DNA of 64,000 nucleotides from Methylotenera oryzisoli_B (GTDB lineage: Bacteria > Pseudomonadota > Gammaproteobacteria > Burkholderiales > Methylophilaceae): positions 372,001-436,000 of the forward strand of contig OZ277031.1 in NCBI GenBank assembly GCA_965613685.1. Direction: 5' to 3'. The notes under the pieces were generated by a model. It searched no databases and was not told the DNA's origin. It saw nothing but the letters and a program-made list of their open reading frames with translations. Positions 15,182-23,538 of this stretch are shown here, piece by piece (the stretch's first letter is position 1; each line of letters starts with the position of its first letter). A program made the translations under genes and the position numbers.

Positions 15182-16506
15182 GTTTTTTGCACCCCACGGG
15201 ATTTAGGGAAGATGACGCTAAAGGTACTGCCCACGCCAAATTCACTGCTGATGTCCAATTTGGCTTGATGGCGTATCAAGATGTGCTTGACGATGGATAG
15301 GCCCAAACCGGTACCACCGGTTTCACGGCTACGGCTCTTGTCTACCCGGTAGAAGCGTTCGGTCAGGCGCTCTATGTGCTGCGACTCTATGCCTATGCCG
15401 GTATCGCGGACGGCAAACACCGGTTGCTTGTTCCGCATTTGCCAAGTGATGGTAATGTCGCCGTGGCCTTTAGCCGGGTCGACCGGTGTGTAGCGTATGG
15501 CGTTGCTCACTAGGTTGCTAAATACACTGCGCAATTCGTCCATGGAGCCCTTTAGGTTAAGCGTGGCATCGGCCTCTAGCAGGATGCGATGGCTGGATTT
15601 GTTTAAGCCTTGGCTTAAGCCTATGGCGTCGTTTTGCACGGATTTCAACAAGCTGGCCATGTCAATTTCACTGTTGTCTGGGCTGCCGGTGTTGCTCTCT
15701 ATGGTGGACAAGGTCAGCAAGTCTTCTATGATGCGGCGCATGCGCACGGTTTGTTCTTCCATCATGGCAAAGTAGCCTTGCAAGCTGGGCGGTACTGCCC
15801 CTTCCATGTCGCCTAGCGTTTCTAAAAAGCCGCCCACCACAGTCAGCGGGGTGCGCAATTCGTGTGAGACGTTGGCAATAAAATCCCGCCGCATGACGTC
15901 CACTTTTTCCAGTTGGGTCATGTCGCGGCTGATTAATAATTTTTGATTATTGGCCATGGCAATCAGTTGTATGTCCAGTACCAACTCAGGATTGCGCCAG
16001 GATTTGAGTTTAAACGGCTCGTCGTATTTTTCGTTGTACAGATAAGCAATGAAGCCGCTGTCACGAATTAAATTGACCACAGGTAAGTTTTTATCGGTCT
16101 TTAAATCCAAGCCCAATTGCTGCTCGGCGTTGGCAGTACACCACTCAATTTCGTTGCTTGACCCGAGTATGACTAGGCCGTCCGGCATGGCGCTGGTGGC
16201 TAAATTGAAGCGCTCTAAAGAGGCATTGAGTTGCGTTTGGTTGTATTTATTGGTGCGCTCGTACCTGAGCAATAAATTGAATAAACCTTCCCACAAGCCG
16301 TAGCCATCGGGGATGGTTTTTAAGTCGGGTTTTTTAAACCAGGTTTGCAGTTGGTTGAGCCAAAATATGTGGTTGGCCAGGGAGAGCAGTAAGCCGCCAG
16401 AAAAAACCAATAAAGCCGTGGTGGCGCTGCTAATCAACCAAACAAATAGGCTGATCAGTAACAGTGCAAAAATAAATGAGCCGGCTTTCCTACGAATATT
16501 TTGCAC
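15178..16506 (-). CDS. phoR: phosphate-regulon sensor histidine kinase PhoR
   Basis: Inner-membrane kinase that phosphorylates PhoB under phosphate limitation. 442 residues: two N-terminal helices with a very short periplasmic loop (about 10-50), the charged PhoR linker, a PAS domain (about 95-195), HisKA with FIANVSHELRTP (His215) and an HATPase with the N box VSNAIRY, DTGIG and GTGLGLSIV. The GTG start (16506) lacks a clear Shine-Dalgarno. Separated by 102 bases from phoB with a hairpin and a TATAAT between them, so phoR may be both attenuated and separately transcribed. Confidence 0.93.
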   Translation of the reverse strand: MQNIRRKAGSFIFALLLISLFVWLISSATTALLVFSGGLLLSLANHIFWLNQLQTWFKKPDLKTIPDGYGLWEGLFNLLLRYERTNKYNQTQLNASLERFNLATSAMPDGLVILGSSNEIEWCTANAEQQLGLDLKTDKNLPVVNLIRDSGFIAYLYNEKYDEPFKLKSWRNPELVLDIQLIAMANNQKLLISRDMTQLEKVDVMRRDFIANVSHELRTPLTVVGGFLETLGDMEGAVPPSLQGYFAMMEEQTVRMRRIIEDLLTLSTIESNTGSPDNSEIDMASLLKSVQNDAIGLSQGLNKSSHRILLEADATLNLKGSMDELRSVFSNLVSNAIRYTPVDPAKGHGDITITWQMRNKQPVFAVRDTGIGIESQHIERLTERFYRVDKSRSRETGGTGLGLSIVKHILIRHQAKLDISSEFGVGSTFSVIFPKSRGVQKT

Positions 16507-16536
16507 AAGTGGTTTTTCAGTAAATAGACTTAAGCG

Positions 16537-16542
16537 ATTATA
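16537..16542 (-). promoter_or_regulatory. possible internal phoR promoter (-10)
   Basis: A perfect TATAAT on the minus strand, about 30 bases before the phoR GTG. The -35 (around 16560-16566) is poor, so this is tentative. Confidence 0.35.
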
Positions 16543-16574
16543 GCGAGGAAATGCAGCGGCGAAAAATGTTTTAT

Positions 16575-16599
16575 CGGCCCGCTGGCTGCAAGCGGGCCG
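16575..16599 (-). terminator. GC-rich hairpin between phoB and phoR (possible attenuator)
   Basis: Perfect 9-bp stem (CGGCCCGCT 16575-16583 with AGCGGGCCG 16591-16599, loop of 7), 9 bases after the phoB stop. On the minus strand it is followed by ATAAAACATTTTT, so the U-run is displaced. It may be a weak terminator that lowers phoR expression or an mRNA-stabilising end. Confidence 0.5.
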
Positions 16600-16608
16600 C
16601 TAGTGGAA

Positions 16609-17301
16609 TTAGTCGTTGTTGATGGAAAAGCGGTAGCCAGCACCGCGCACCGTTTGGATTAGGTCTTCGTGGCCAGACACGGCCAAGGCATTGCGTAAGC
16701 GCCGTATGTGAACGTCAACGGTACGGTCTTCAACAAACACGCGATCCCCCCAGACTTTATCCAAGAGTTGGCTGCGGGTATGCACGCGTTCGGCATTGGT
16801 CATAAAGAAATGCAGCAACCTGAATTCGGTTGGGCCCAAATCGATATTCCTTTGATTGCCGCTGACCCGGTGCGTGCTTGGGTCTAAATGCAAGCCGCTG
16901 ACTTCTATTGGGTCGTCGGTCATTTGCGGCGCGCGGCGGCGCAACACGGCTTTAATTCGGGCATTCAATTCACGTGGGCTAAAGGGCTTGGTGACGTAAT
17001 CGTCGGCACCTACTTCTAGGCCGCGCACTTTATCGTACTCGTCGCCCCTGGCGGTGAGCATGATGATGGGGATGGATTTTGTTTGTGGGTCAGATTTTAA
17101 TTTACGCGCAAATTCCAAGCCGTTCATGCCAGGCAGCATCCAGTCCAATAATATTAAATCCGGTATGGTTTCGCGCATTAAATTTTGCGCGATTTCAACG
17201 CTGAGTGCGCGTATGGCATTGTGCCCGGCTTGGGTAATGTTAAGCGCAAGTAATTCTTGTATGGCCGGTTCGTCTTCAACGACTAATATATTGGCTGGCA
17301 T
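16609..17301 (-). CDS. phoB: phosphate regulon response regulator PhoB
   Basis: DNA-binding response regulator activating phosphate-starvation genes at Pho boxes. 230 residues: receiver domain with acidic pocket VVEDEP (Glu9, Asp10), phospho-acceptor Asp53 (LLDWMLPG), Thr in LTARGD and Lys in TKPFSP; then an OmpR/PhoB winged helix (about 130-228) with DRTVDVHIRRLR recognition region. Length and motifs match PhoB closely. Upstream lies a three-repeat Pho box, indicating autoregulation. Followed by phoR and a lipoprotein gene. Confidence 0.95.
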   Translation of the reverse strand: MPANILVVEDEPAIQELLALNITQAGHNAIRALSVEIAQNLMRETIPDLILLDWMLPGMNGLEFARKLKSDPQTKSIPIIMLTARGDEYDKVRGLEVGADDYVTKPFSPRELNARIKAVLRRRAPQMTDDPIEVSGLHLDPSTHRVSGNQRNIDLGPTEFRLLHFFMTNAERVHTRSQLLDKVWGDRVFVEDRTVDVHIRRLRNALAVSGHEDLIQTVRGAGYRFSINND

Positions 17302-17336
17302 AGTGCATCCTTAGCTAAGCGGTATGGGTTTAGGCT

Positions 17337-17386
17337 AGTATTCATGACCGCTAGTTTATGACTTATATATGAACTATTTATGACAG
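17337..17386 (-). promoter_or_regulatory. predicted Pho box of the phoB promoter
   Basis: Minus-strand heptamers CTGTCAT (17386-17380), AGTTCAT (17375-17369) and AAGTCAT (17364-17358), each separated by exactly 4 A/T bases (AAAT, ATAT), the PhoB 11-bp repeat layout. A possible -10 AATACT lies at 17342-17337. The distance to the phoB ATG (17301) suits positive autoregulation. Confidence 0.7.
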
Positions 17387-17440
17387 ATATTAAATGCTTG
17401 CCCAAGTAAATGGGCAAATTTTTTGATTTGCTGGCGTATT

Positions 17441-17457
17441 TGTTACACTATGTTACA
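17441..17457. repeat. TGTTACA direct repeat before the OFA transporter
   Basis: Two TGTTACA copies (17441-17447 and 17451-17457) with a 10-bp period, followed by TATAAC (17470-17475). They may be a regulator site for the downstream transporter; no known factor is assigned. Confidence 0.3.
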
Positions 17458-17502
17458 TATTGCTGTTTTTATAACATATAAAAAATAAACGAAGAGGACT
17501 GT

Positions 17503-19176
17503 ATGGCCAACTTTTTATCCAAAGAAAACACCGTAGCCAAAGCCGATTTTAATCGCTGGTTAGTGCCGCCGGCCGCGTTGGCAGTGCATTTATCCATAGG
17601 CATGGGCTACGGTTTTAGTGTGTTTTGGAAGCCATTGGGCAGCGCCTTAAAAGGCGCAGATGGTGTGCCGGTTGCCGCTTGTGCGGCAGGAGCGGCCACC
17701 TTCGCGGACAAATTAGCCGGCACGGCTAAGGCTTTGTTTGCTACCGATTGCAATTGGACGCAGTTTGATTTGGGTTGGATGTTTACCTTGTTCTTTGTCT
17801 TGCTTGGTTGCTCGGCAGCCCTTTGGGGCGGTTGGCTAGAGCGGGCCGGACCACGCAAAGCCGGCTTGGTATCCATGCTGCTCTGGTGCGGTGGTTTGCT
17901 GATTTCAGCTTACGGCATCTACCTACACCAGCTGTGGTTGATGTGGTTAGGTAGCGGAGTGATCGGCGGCATAGGCTTAGGTCTGGGCTACATTTCCCCG
18001 GTCTCAACCTTGATTAAATGGTTCCCGGATAGACGCGGCATGGCAACCGGCATGGCCATCATGGGCTTTGGCGGTGGCGCCATGATAGGCTCGCCCTTGG
18101 CGACCAAATTGATGGCTTATTTTGCCGCGGATGGCAGCGTTGGCGTGTGGCAAACCTTTGTCGCCTTGGCCGGCATTTACTTTGTCTTTATGCTGTGGGG
18201 CGCATTGGGTTACCGCGTGCCACCTAGCGGTTGGCAGCCGGCTAATTGGCAGCCCGCTACTAACAAGAAAGCCAATGCGATGATTTCAGCTGGCCACGTG
18301 CACTTAAAAAATGCGCATAAAACCCCGCAGTTTTGGTTGCTGTGGTTGGTGTTGTGCATGAACGTGTCAGCGGGTATTGGCTTGATAGGTGCAGCGGCGC
18401 CGATGTTGCAAGAAACCTTTGGTGGCGCGCTAGTGGGGGCGCCGCATTTAAGCTACGCCGACATCAAGCTGGATGCTGACTTAACCGCTGCGGCTGCCGC
18501 GGTAGGGGCGGGCTTCGTCGGCTTAATTTCCTTGTTTAATATTTTTGGCCGTTTTGCCTGGGCGACGTCCTCGGATAAATTGGGTAGAAAACGCACTTAC
18601 ACGATCTTCTTTGTGCTGGGTGCCATCATGTATTGCACCGCCAGTTACGTGGCTGGGTTTAAATCCTTGGCCATGTTTGCCGCTATCTTTTGCGTGATTG
18701 CCTCCATGTATGGCGGTGGTTTCGCTACCATCCCCGCCTATTTGGCCGACATGTTCGGCACGCAGTTTGTTGGCGCCATACATGGCCGCTTGCTAACGGC
18801 GTGGTCTACCGCCGGCATTTTGGGCCCGGTGGTGGTGAATTACATGCATGACACGCGCTTGGAAGCGAACGTGCCGTTTGATCAAATCTACGCGCCTATC
18901 TTTATGGTGTTGGCCGGCATGATGGTGGTGGGCTTTATCGCTAATTTGTTGGTGAAACCGGTGGCCGCCAAATACACCATGAGCGATGCCGAGTTAGCGG
19001 CTGAGCGCCAATTGGCCCATGAAAAAGCGGCGCCAGTCAAAGCCACCAAGGCTATGGCAGTCGCGGCTAAGGCGGGCGCTTCCTATAAGGTCGCCATCGC
19101 TTGGGCTTTGGTGTTGCTGCCTATCAGTTACGGTGTATGGAGCACGGTGCAGAAAGCCTGGATCTTATTTCATTAA
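17503..19176 (+). CDS. OFA-family MFS transporter (oxalate/formate antiporter-like)
   Basis: Inner-membrane major facilitator of the oxalate:formate antiporter group, 557 residues with about 12 helices. Visible marks: GYGFSVFWKPL in the first helix region, the loop GWLERAGPRKAG between helices 2 and 3, GLGLGYISPVSTLIKWFPDRRGMATG typical of OFA, and GRFAWATSSDKLGRKRTY in the second half. An extended loop at about 45-85 and an Ala/Lys-rich insert before an extra C-terminal helix make it longer than simple MFS proteins. Probably moves a small monocarboxylate; substrate unknown. Good Shine-Dalgarno AAGAGGA (17492-17498). Single gene divergent from phoB. Confidence 0.85.
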   Translation: MANFLSKENTVAKADFNRWLVPPAALAVHLSIGMGYGFSVFWKPLGSALKGADGVPVAACAAGAATFADKLAGTAKALFATDCNWTQFDLGWMFTLFFVLLGCSAALWGGWLERAGPRKAGLVSMLLWCGGLLISAYGIYLHQLWLMWLGSGVIGGIGLGLGYISPVSTLIKWFPDRRGMATGMAIMGFGGGAMIGSPLATKLMAYFAADGSVGVWQTFVALAGIYFVFMLWGALGYRVPPSGWQPANWQPATNKKANAMISAGHVHLKNAHKTPQFWLLWLVLCMNVSAGIGLIGAAAPMLQETFGGALVGAPHLSYADIKLDADLTAAAAAVGAGFVGLISLFNIFGRFAWATSSDKLGRKRTYTIFFVLGAIMYCTASYVAGFKSLAMFAAIFCVIASMYGGGFATIPAYLADMFGTQFVGAIHGRLLTAWSTAGILGPVVVNYMHDTRLEANVPFDQIYAPIFMVLAGMMVVGFIANLLVKPVAAKYTMSDAELAAERQLAHEKAAPVKATKAMAVAAKAGASYKVAIAWALVLLPISYGVWSTVQKAWILFH

Positions 19177-19242
19177 AGCCAGGGGCCAATATGCGGTAAA
19201 ATAGCGGCCTATTTAATAAGTCTTGTGATTAAAGGGTATGCC

Positions 19243-19692
19243 GTGAGGGAAATTGAAAAAAATTTAGATGGTAGCGGTCTGCAAATAGGCGTGGTGCTGT
19301 CTCGATTCAACAGTGACATAGGTGATGGCTTGCTGAGCGCGTGCACGACCGAGTTACAGAAATTGGGTGTGGCGAGTGATGCCATTACCGTGGTCACGGT
19401 GCCCGGGGCACTGGAGACGCCATTGGCCTTGCAGCACATGGCCATCAGTGAAAAATTCGATGCCTTGGTCGCTTTAGGGGCGATTATCCGTGGCGAAACC
19501 TACCATTTTGAAGTGGTGTCCAATGAATCCGCACGCGGCATTTTAGAAGTGCAATTCAACACCGGCATTCCCGTTGCCAATGCCGTGTTAACCACGGAAG
19601 ACGACGATCAGGCGATTGCCCGCATGCATGTCAAAGGTGCGGAAGCCGCACAAGTGGCGGTTGAGATGGCTAATTTGATTCGAGCACTGTGA
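19243..19692 (+). CDS. ribH: 6,7-dimethyl-8-ribityllumazine synthase
   Basis: Condenses 5-amino-6-ribitylaminouracil with dihydroxybutanone phosphate to form lumazine, the riboflavin precursor. Start placed at GTG 19243, which has AAAGGG six bases upstream; a longer frame from GTG 19225 has none. 149 residues, family length. Conserved VVLSRFN, VTVPGALE(T)P, ALGAIIRGETYHFE and the catalytic His in that segment are visible. Other riboflavin-pathway enzymes such as RibA/RibB/RibE are absent nearby; ribF is 21 kb away. Overlaps nusB by one base, the common ribH-nusB pairing. Confidence 0.94.
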   Translation: MREIEKNLDGSGLQIGVVLSRFNSDIGDGLLSACTTELQKLGVASDAITVVTVPGALETPLALQHMAISEKFDALVALGAIIRGETYHFEVVSNESARGILEVQFNTGIPVANAVLTTEDDDQAIARMHVKGAEAAQVAVEMANLIRAL

Positions 19693-20252
19693 TGACCAGC
19701 AGCCTAAATGACAACAGCAAGGCCCCATTAACCACTTTGGCGGTGGGCAAAGCCGCTGGCAAAAAAACAGCGGTTAAATCGACTGGCTCTAAATCCAGCA
19801 GCGCTAAATCCAGCGGCTCTAAGTCTAGTGGCAGTAGAAATCGACGCAAATCCCGTGAATTGGTCCTTAAAGCCGTCTATCGCGGTATGTTGAATGCCTC
19901 AACGGCCAGCACGGTTTACAAAGACATGGCGGAAGACCCGGATTACAACAAAGCCGATGAGGGCTATTTTAAATCCTTGTTGGAATCGGTTAACGCACAC
20001 ATGGCTGAGTTGGACGCCAAGATGGCCGATTTCGTTGATAGAAAAATCAGCGAATTAAGCCCGATTGAACACGCTATTTTGCGCATATCCACATGCGAAT
20101 TGATGTTTGATATGAGCATTCCTTACCGCGTGGTGATTAACGAAGGCGTGGAATTAGCCAAGATATACGGTGGCATTGATGGCCACAAATACATCAACGG
20201 CGTATTAGATAAATTGGCCGCGAGCGTTCGAGCGGCAGAAATGCGCGCATAA
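19692..20252 (+). CDS. nusB: transcription antitermination factor NusB with Lys/Ser-rich N-terminal extension
   Basis: RNA-binding factor that with NusE (S10) binds boxA and supports rRNA antitermination. The conserved helical domain begins near residue 50 (RNRRKSRELVLKAVYRG) and runs to the end with SPIEHAILRISTCELMF and GVELAKIYGGIDGHKYINGVLD. Unusually, it is preceded by about 50 residues of low complexity containing repeated KSSGSK/KSSSAK units; NusB is normally about 140-165 residues and here is 186. The ATG at 19692 is used rather than the GTG directly before it. Co-transcribed with ribH. Confidence 0.93.
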   Translation: MTSSLNDNSKAPLTTLAVGKAAGKKTAVKSTGSKSSSAKSSGSKSSGSRNRRKSRELVLKAVYRGMLNASTASTVYKDMAEDPDYNKADEGYFKSLLESVNAHMAELDAKMADFVDRKISELSPIEHAILRISTCELMFDMSIPYRVVINEGVELAKIYGGIDGHKYINGVLDKLAASVRAAEMRA

Positions 20253-20262
20253 GTTTGCGCGC

Positions 20263-21021
20263 TTAAGTTTGGCCGATGGGGCGGTAGTGGCAGCCGCTAG
20301 TATCGCTAATTAAGTAGCTGCCTTGTTCGTACCAATCGGCTAACACCCAACGCGTGATGGCGTGACCGTCTAAGCTTAAATCGTGCTGCATGGGTCGGTG
20401 GGTGTGGCCATGTATAACCCGTTCCGGGTAAGCGTGGGCTCGCAATAACTGATTAAGCGTCTGCTGGTTGATGTCCATGATGTCACTGGCTTTATGCGAT
20501 TTTTCTAGTTCACTGCGCGCACGCATGGCGGCAATCTGTTCTTTCCTGTCTGATAAACTGCGCTTTAAAAAAGCCGTTTGCCAATTTTTATCCCGCACTT
20601 TTAATCTAAATGCTTGGTAGTCTAGGTCGTCGCTGCACAGGGCGTCACCGTGGCTAATCAGCGTGCGCACGCCATGCAGGTCTATCACGCATGGGTCCGG
20701 CAACAGCTTCAGTTTAGCTGCAGCACAAAAGGCTTCGCCGATTAAAAAATCGCGGTTGCCGTGCATCAAATAGACCGCCACGCCGGAATCGGCTAAGTCG
20801 CGCAGGCCGTCAATCACGGCTTGGTAACTGCACAGGTCATCATCGCCAGCCCAGTATTCAAAAACATCACCGAGCAGGTATAAAGCCCGCGCCTGCTTGG
20901 CCGTGCTGTTGAGAAAATTCAAAAAAACTTGGGTGATGTGCGGGCGGCTGGCGCATAAATGCAAATCGGAGATAAATAGGTCTGCTAGATCTGCAGCGTA
21001 TTGATCCCCGGTCTGGTTCAT
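20263..21021 (-). CDS. lpxH: UDP-2,3-diacylglucosamine diphosphatase LpxH
   Basis: Peripheral membrane metallophosphoesterase that cleaves UDP-2,3-diacylglucosamine to lipid X and UMP in lipid A synthesis. 252 residues. Metal-binding motifs in order: SDLHL (18-22), GDVFEYWAGDDD (51-62), GNRDF (88-92), SHGDALC and HGHTHRP. Slightly extended N-terminus relative to E. coli LpxH. Last gene of a minus-strand run with ppiB and ppiA, a betaproteobacterial arrangement. Confidence 0.94.
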   Translation of the reverse strand: MNQTGDQYAADLADLFISDLHLCASRPHITQVFLNFLNSTAKQARALYLLGDVFEYWAGDDDLCSYQAVIDGLRDLADSGVAVYLMHGNRDFLIGEAFCAAAKLKLLPDPCVIDLHGVRTLISHGDALCSDDLDYQAFRLKVRDKNWQTAFLKRSLSDRKEQIAAMRARSELEKSHKASDIMDINQQTLNQLLRAHAYPERVIHGHTHRPMQHDLSLDGHAITRWVLADWYEQGSYLISDTSGCHYRPIGQT

Positions 21022-21037
21022 TTAGGCCAGCTTGCGA

Positions 21038-21529
21038 TTAGCAGCGTGTCGCGCTTTCAATGACCACGTTTTCTACCGGCACGTCTTGGTGACCGTTGCG
21101 GGTGGTGGTGGCCACTTTCTTGATTTTATCCACGACGTCCATGCCGGCCGTCACTTTACCAAACACGCAATAGCCCCAGCCGCTGCTGTTAGGTGCGGTG
21201 TAGTTCAAGAAGTCGTTGTTGCCGACGTTAATGAAGAATTGGTTGCTGGCAGAGTGCGGCGCTGATGTGCGTGCCATGGCGATGGTGTAAATGTCATTGG
21301 CTAAGCCATTGTCGGCTTCATTTTTAATTTCATCGGCCGAGGCTTTTTGTTGCATTTTGCCGTCAAAACCGCCGCCTTGTATCATGAAGCCATTGATGAC
21401 GCGGTGAAAAATGGTGCCGTTATAAAAACCGCTGTCCACGTATTGCAAAAAGTTAGCCACGGTAATCGGGGCCTTTTCTGCGTTAAGTTCTAAGGTAATT
21501 TCGCCAAAATTGGTAAGTAGTTTAACCAC
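21038..21529 (-). CDS. ppiB: peptidyl-prolyl cis-trans isomerase B (cytoplasmic cyclophilin)
   Basis: Cyclophilin catalysing proline isomerisation in the cytoplasm. 163 residues without signal peptide. Catalytic pattern FHRVINGFMIQGGGF, MARTSAPHSASNQFFIN and GYCVFGKV is complete. GTG start at 21529 with AAGGA at proper spacing. Preceded 52 bases upstream by a secreted paralogue (ppiA) with which it shares most motifs, evidence of an old tandem duplication. Confidence 0.94.
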   Translation of the reverse strand: MVKLLTNFGEITLELNAEKAPITVANFLQYVDSGFYNGTIFHRVINGFMIQGGGFDGKMQQKASADEIKNEADNGLANDIYTIAMARTSAPHSASNQFFINVGNNDFLNYTAPNSSGWGYCVFGKVTAGMDVVDKIKKVATTTRNGHQDVPVENVVIESATRC

Positions 21530-21581
21530 AATGTGTCCTTAATAAAGTGTCGTAAAAAAAGTGTAGTCGTGCCAGTCTAGC

Positions 21582-22169
21582 TTACAGCGGTTTGCTGTTG
21601 CGCTTGATGGCCAGTATGCGTACCGTCGATTTAGGTACGTCGTAATAGGGCCCAACGTTCATGGTCGGCGACGCGCCAATGTCTCGCACCACGTCCATGC
21701 CTTTTAGCACGCGGCCAAACACGCAGTAGCCGATGAGCTCGGGATCGTTGCCTTGGTAATTGAGCGGCACGTTGTTTTCTAAGTTGATGAAGAATTGCGA
21801 GGTGGCGGAATCGGGGTCGCTGGTTCTGGCCATGGCTAGGGTGCCCGGCTCGTTTTTAAGGCCATTCGCTGCTTCGTTGACGATGGGCGCTAGGCTGATT
21901 TTTTCCGTCATGTCGGCGTTAAAGCCACCGCCTTGTATCATAAAACGATTGATCACGCGGTGAAAAATGGTTTCTTTGTAATAGCCTGAGTCCACGTATT
22001 GCATGAAGTTGGCCACGGTTTTAGGGGCTTTTTCTGGGTAGAGTTCCACCACAAAGTCGCCTCGGTTGGTTTCAACGGTGACCAGTGGATTGGCGGCCAA
22101 TAGCGGGGTGCTAAGGCATAGGCTAGAAGCGAGAAACGCGGCTAACAAGATAAAACGTAGTTGAGGCAT
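21582..22169 (-). CDS. ppiA: peptidyl-prolyl cis-trans isomerase A (periplasmic cyclophilin)
   Basis: Periplasmic cyclophilin assisting folding of exported proteins. Signal peptide MPQLRFILLAAFLASS... ending near LLAANPLV, then the cyclophilin core with FHRVINRFMIQGGGF, MARTSDPDSATSQFFIN and GYCVFGRV. The start at ATG 22169 is preferred: AAGG lies six bases before it, whereas the ATG at 22175 directly abuts AAGG. Part of the TPR-LDT-ppiA-ppiB-lpxH run on the minus strand. Confidence 0.93.
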   Translation of the reverse strand: MPQLRFILLAAFLASSLCLSTPLLAANPLVTVETNRGDFVVELYPEKAPKTVANFMQYVDSGYYKETIFHRVINRFMIQGGGFNADMTEKISLAPIVNEAANGLKNEPGTLAMARTSDPDSATSQFFINLENNVPLNYQGNDPELIGYCVFGRVLKGMDVVRDIGASPTMNVGPYYDVPKSTVRILAIKRNSKPL

Positions 22170-22250
22170 GGTCATCCTTAAAATGAAATCACTGGTGCAA
22201 GGTGTGGTTTAGAAAGGGGCTTAGCAGCAGGCAGAGCCAGCATGAAATGA

Positions 22251-23474
22251 TTAGGCAGCGCCTTCGGAAATAATTTTCCAGTTGCCGTCTTCCCATAGCC
22301 AATATTGGCGTTTTTGCATTTTGTTGCTTAGGTGCGGGCTTTTAAAATCCTGGGTGAAATCCACCACGACTAATTTTTGCTTGCTGTCCGGGTAAGCAAA
22401 CATGCTGACGTTGGATAGAGTGATGCTGATCTCGGGCTTGTTGGCCTGCACGCGGTATTTGTGCGATGACCATTGTTGATAATTGATGCCGTTGTTGTTA
22501 AACGCGCTGGAGTAGTGGCTTAAGTATTGATCGGTGTCTTGTGAGCGCCAGTCACTGAGCCAAGCGTCCATGGCAGCTTGCAAGCTTTGTTTTTCCGTGT
22601 CGCCGTTGTCGTTAGCAGACCAGCTTAAATTGTTGGCAATGATGATAGGCGTTTTGCCGGTTTGCAGTATCGGCGCCAAGCTTTTTAGATCTTGATTGTT
22701 TAATACCACGCAGCCGTCGCTGGAGCGCGGTGGGCGACTGTAGGTGTCGCTAGGGGTGCCATGCAGCCAAATGCCAGAGCCGCTGCGGTTATGGCGTTGG
22801 TCCCACTCGTTCGGGTAGTTTAGCGGGTAGGCGCCATCGCCGTACATGTCGGCTAGCGGTTGCGTCAGTTTAGCTTTGGCGAAATACACGCCTATGGGCG
22901 TGCGTTTGTCGCCCTCGGTTTTTTTATCGACACCATTTTTACCTATGGTGACGTAGTAGTCTTTGACGTAACTTAAGCTGTTGCCGTTGTTTTTGTATAG
23001 GTATAGGCGCGATTTATCGGTATCGACCACGATAACATGGCCTTGCTGCTCATTCGGCGCTAGCAGCAAATTGGGCACGCTGTCGGTGTTTTGTTTGGAT
23101 AAATAGTGCTCGATACGCACGCGGGCTTCGTCTTGCAAGTCCTTGATGGCTTCGGTTTGGTTGCTGTCGCTACCACCAAAGCCTTGTAATTGCTGCGCTT
23201 GTGCCATGAGCAAGTCACCGCGCACCAAGTAAGCCAATTTAAAATTCGGGATGGTTTTAATCAGCTCGTCGACGGTGTTGAGCGCTTGATCATTTTTACC
23301 TTGGGTGATTTCCAGCAAACTCTTGGCGAGCAGGGTTTCGGCTAAATTGCCTAAGCCATTTTGTTTGGCTTGAAACAAATTGCCTAGGCTGTCGCTATTG
23401 ATTGCCGTGGCATTCCATGGCATCAAGGTAATCGCCGTTAACAGTGCGTAGGTTAAACTTTTATTCAAATGCAT
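22251..23474 (-). CDS. L,D-transpeptidase (YkuD) with C-terminal NTF2-like domain
   Basis: Periplasmic cysteine transpeptidase or amidase-type enzyme acting on peptidoglycan stem peptides. 407 residues: signal peptide (to about residue 24), a helical region with TPR-like character (30-125), the YkuD domain (about 145-285) with His238-Gly239 and S252-D-G-Cys255 (catalytic Cys), and a C-terminal domain (about 297-407) starting MDAWLSDWRSQDTDQYLSHY. That C-terminal domain is similar to the end of the adjacent TPR protein and to the Cds6-type domain known in this transpeptidase group. Whether it makes 3-3 crosslinks, attaches or removes lipoprotein is not shown. Confidence 0.87.
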   Translation of the reverse strand: MHLNKSLTYALLTAITLMPWNATAINSDSLGNLFQAKQNGLGNLAETLLAKSLLEITQGKNDQALNTVDELIKTIPNFKLAYLVRGDLLMAQAQQLQGFGGSDSNQTEAIKDLQDEARVRIEHYLSKQNTDSVPNLLLAPNEQQGHVIVVDTDKSRLYLYKNNGNSLSYVKDYYVTIGKNGVDKKTEGDKRTPIGVYFAKAKLTQPLADMYGDGAYPLNYPNEWDQRHNRSGSGIWLHGTPSDTYSRPPRSSDGCVVLNNQDLKSLAPILQTGKTPIIIANNLSWSANDNGDTEKQSLQAAMDAWLSDWRSQDTDQYLSHYSSAFNNNGINYQQWSSHKYRVQANKPEISITLSNVSMFAYPDSKQKLVVVDFTQDFKSPHLSNKMQKRQYWLWEDGNWKIISEGAA

Positions 23475-23538
23475 CTATGAATGCCTAGCCCTAAAAAGTG
23501 ACATCAAGTCTTACTGATCCGCGTCGCTATGCCGTCAG

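Noticed and set aside
17302..17502. Possible second Pho-type site for the OFA transporter
   Set aside because: The heptamers are oriented and spaced for phoB; the TGTTACA repeats do not match the Pho heptamer.
19177..19242. FMN riboswitch before ribH
   Set aside because: The gap is too short and lacks RFN-element conserved boxes.
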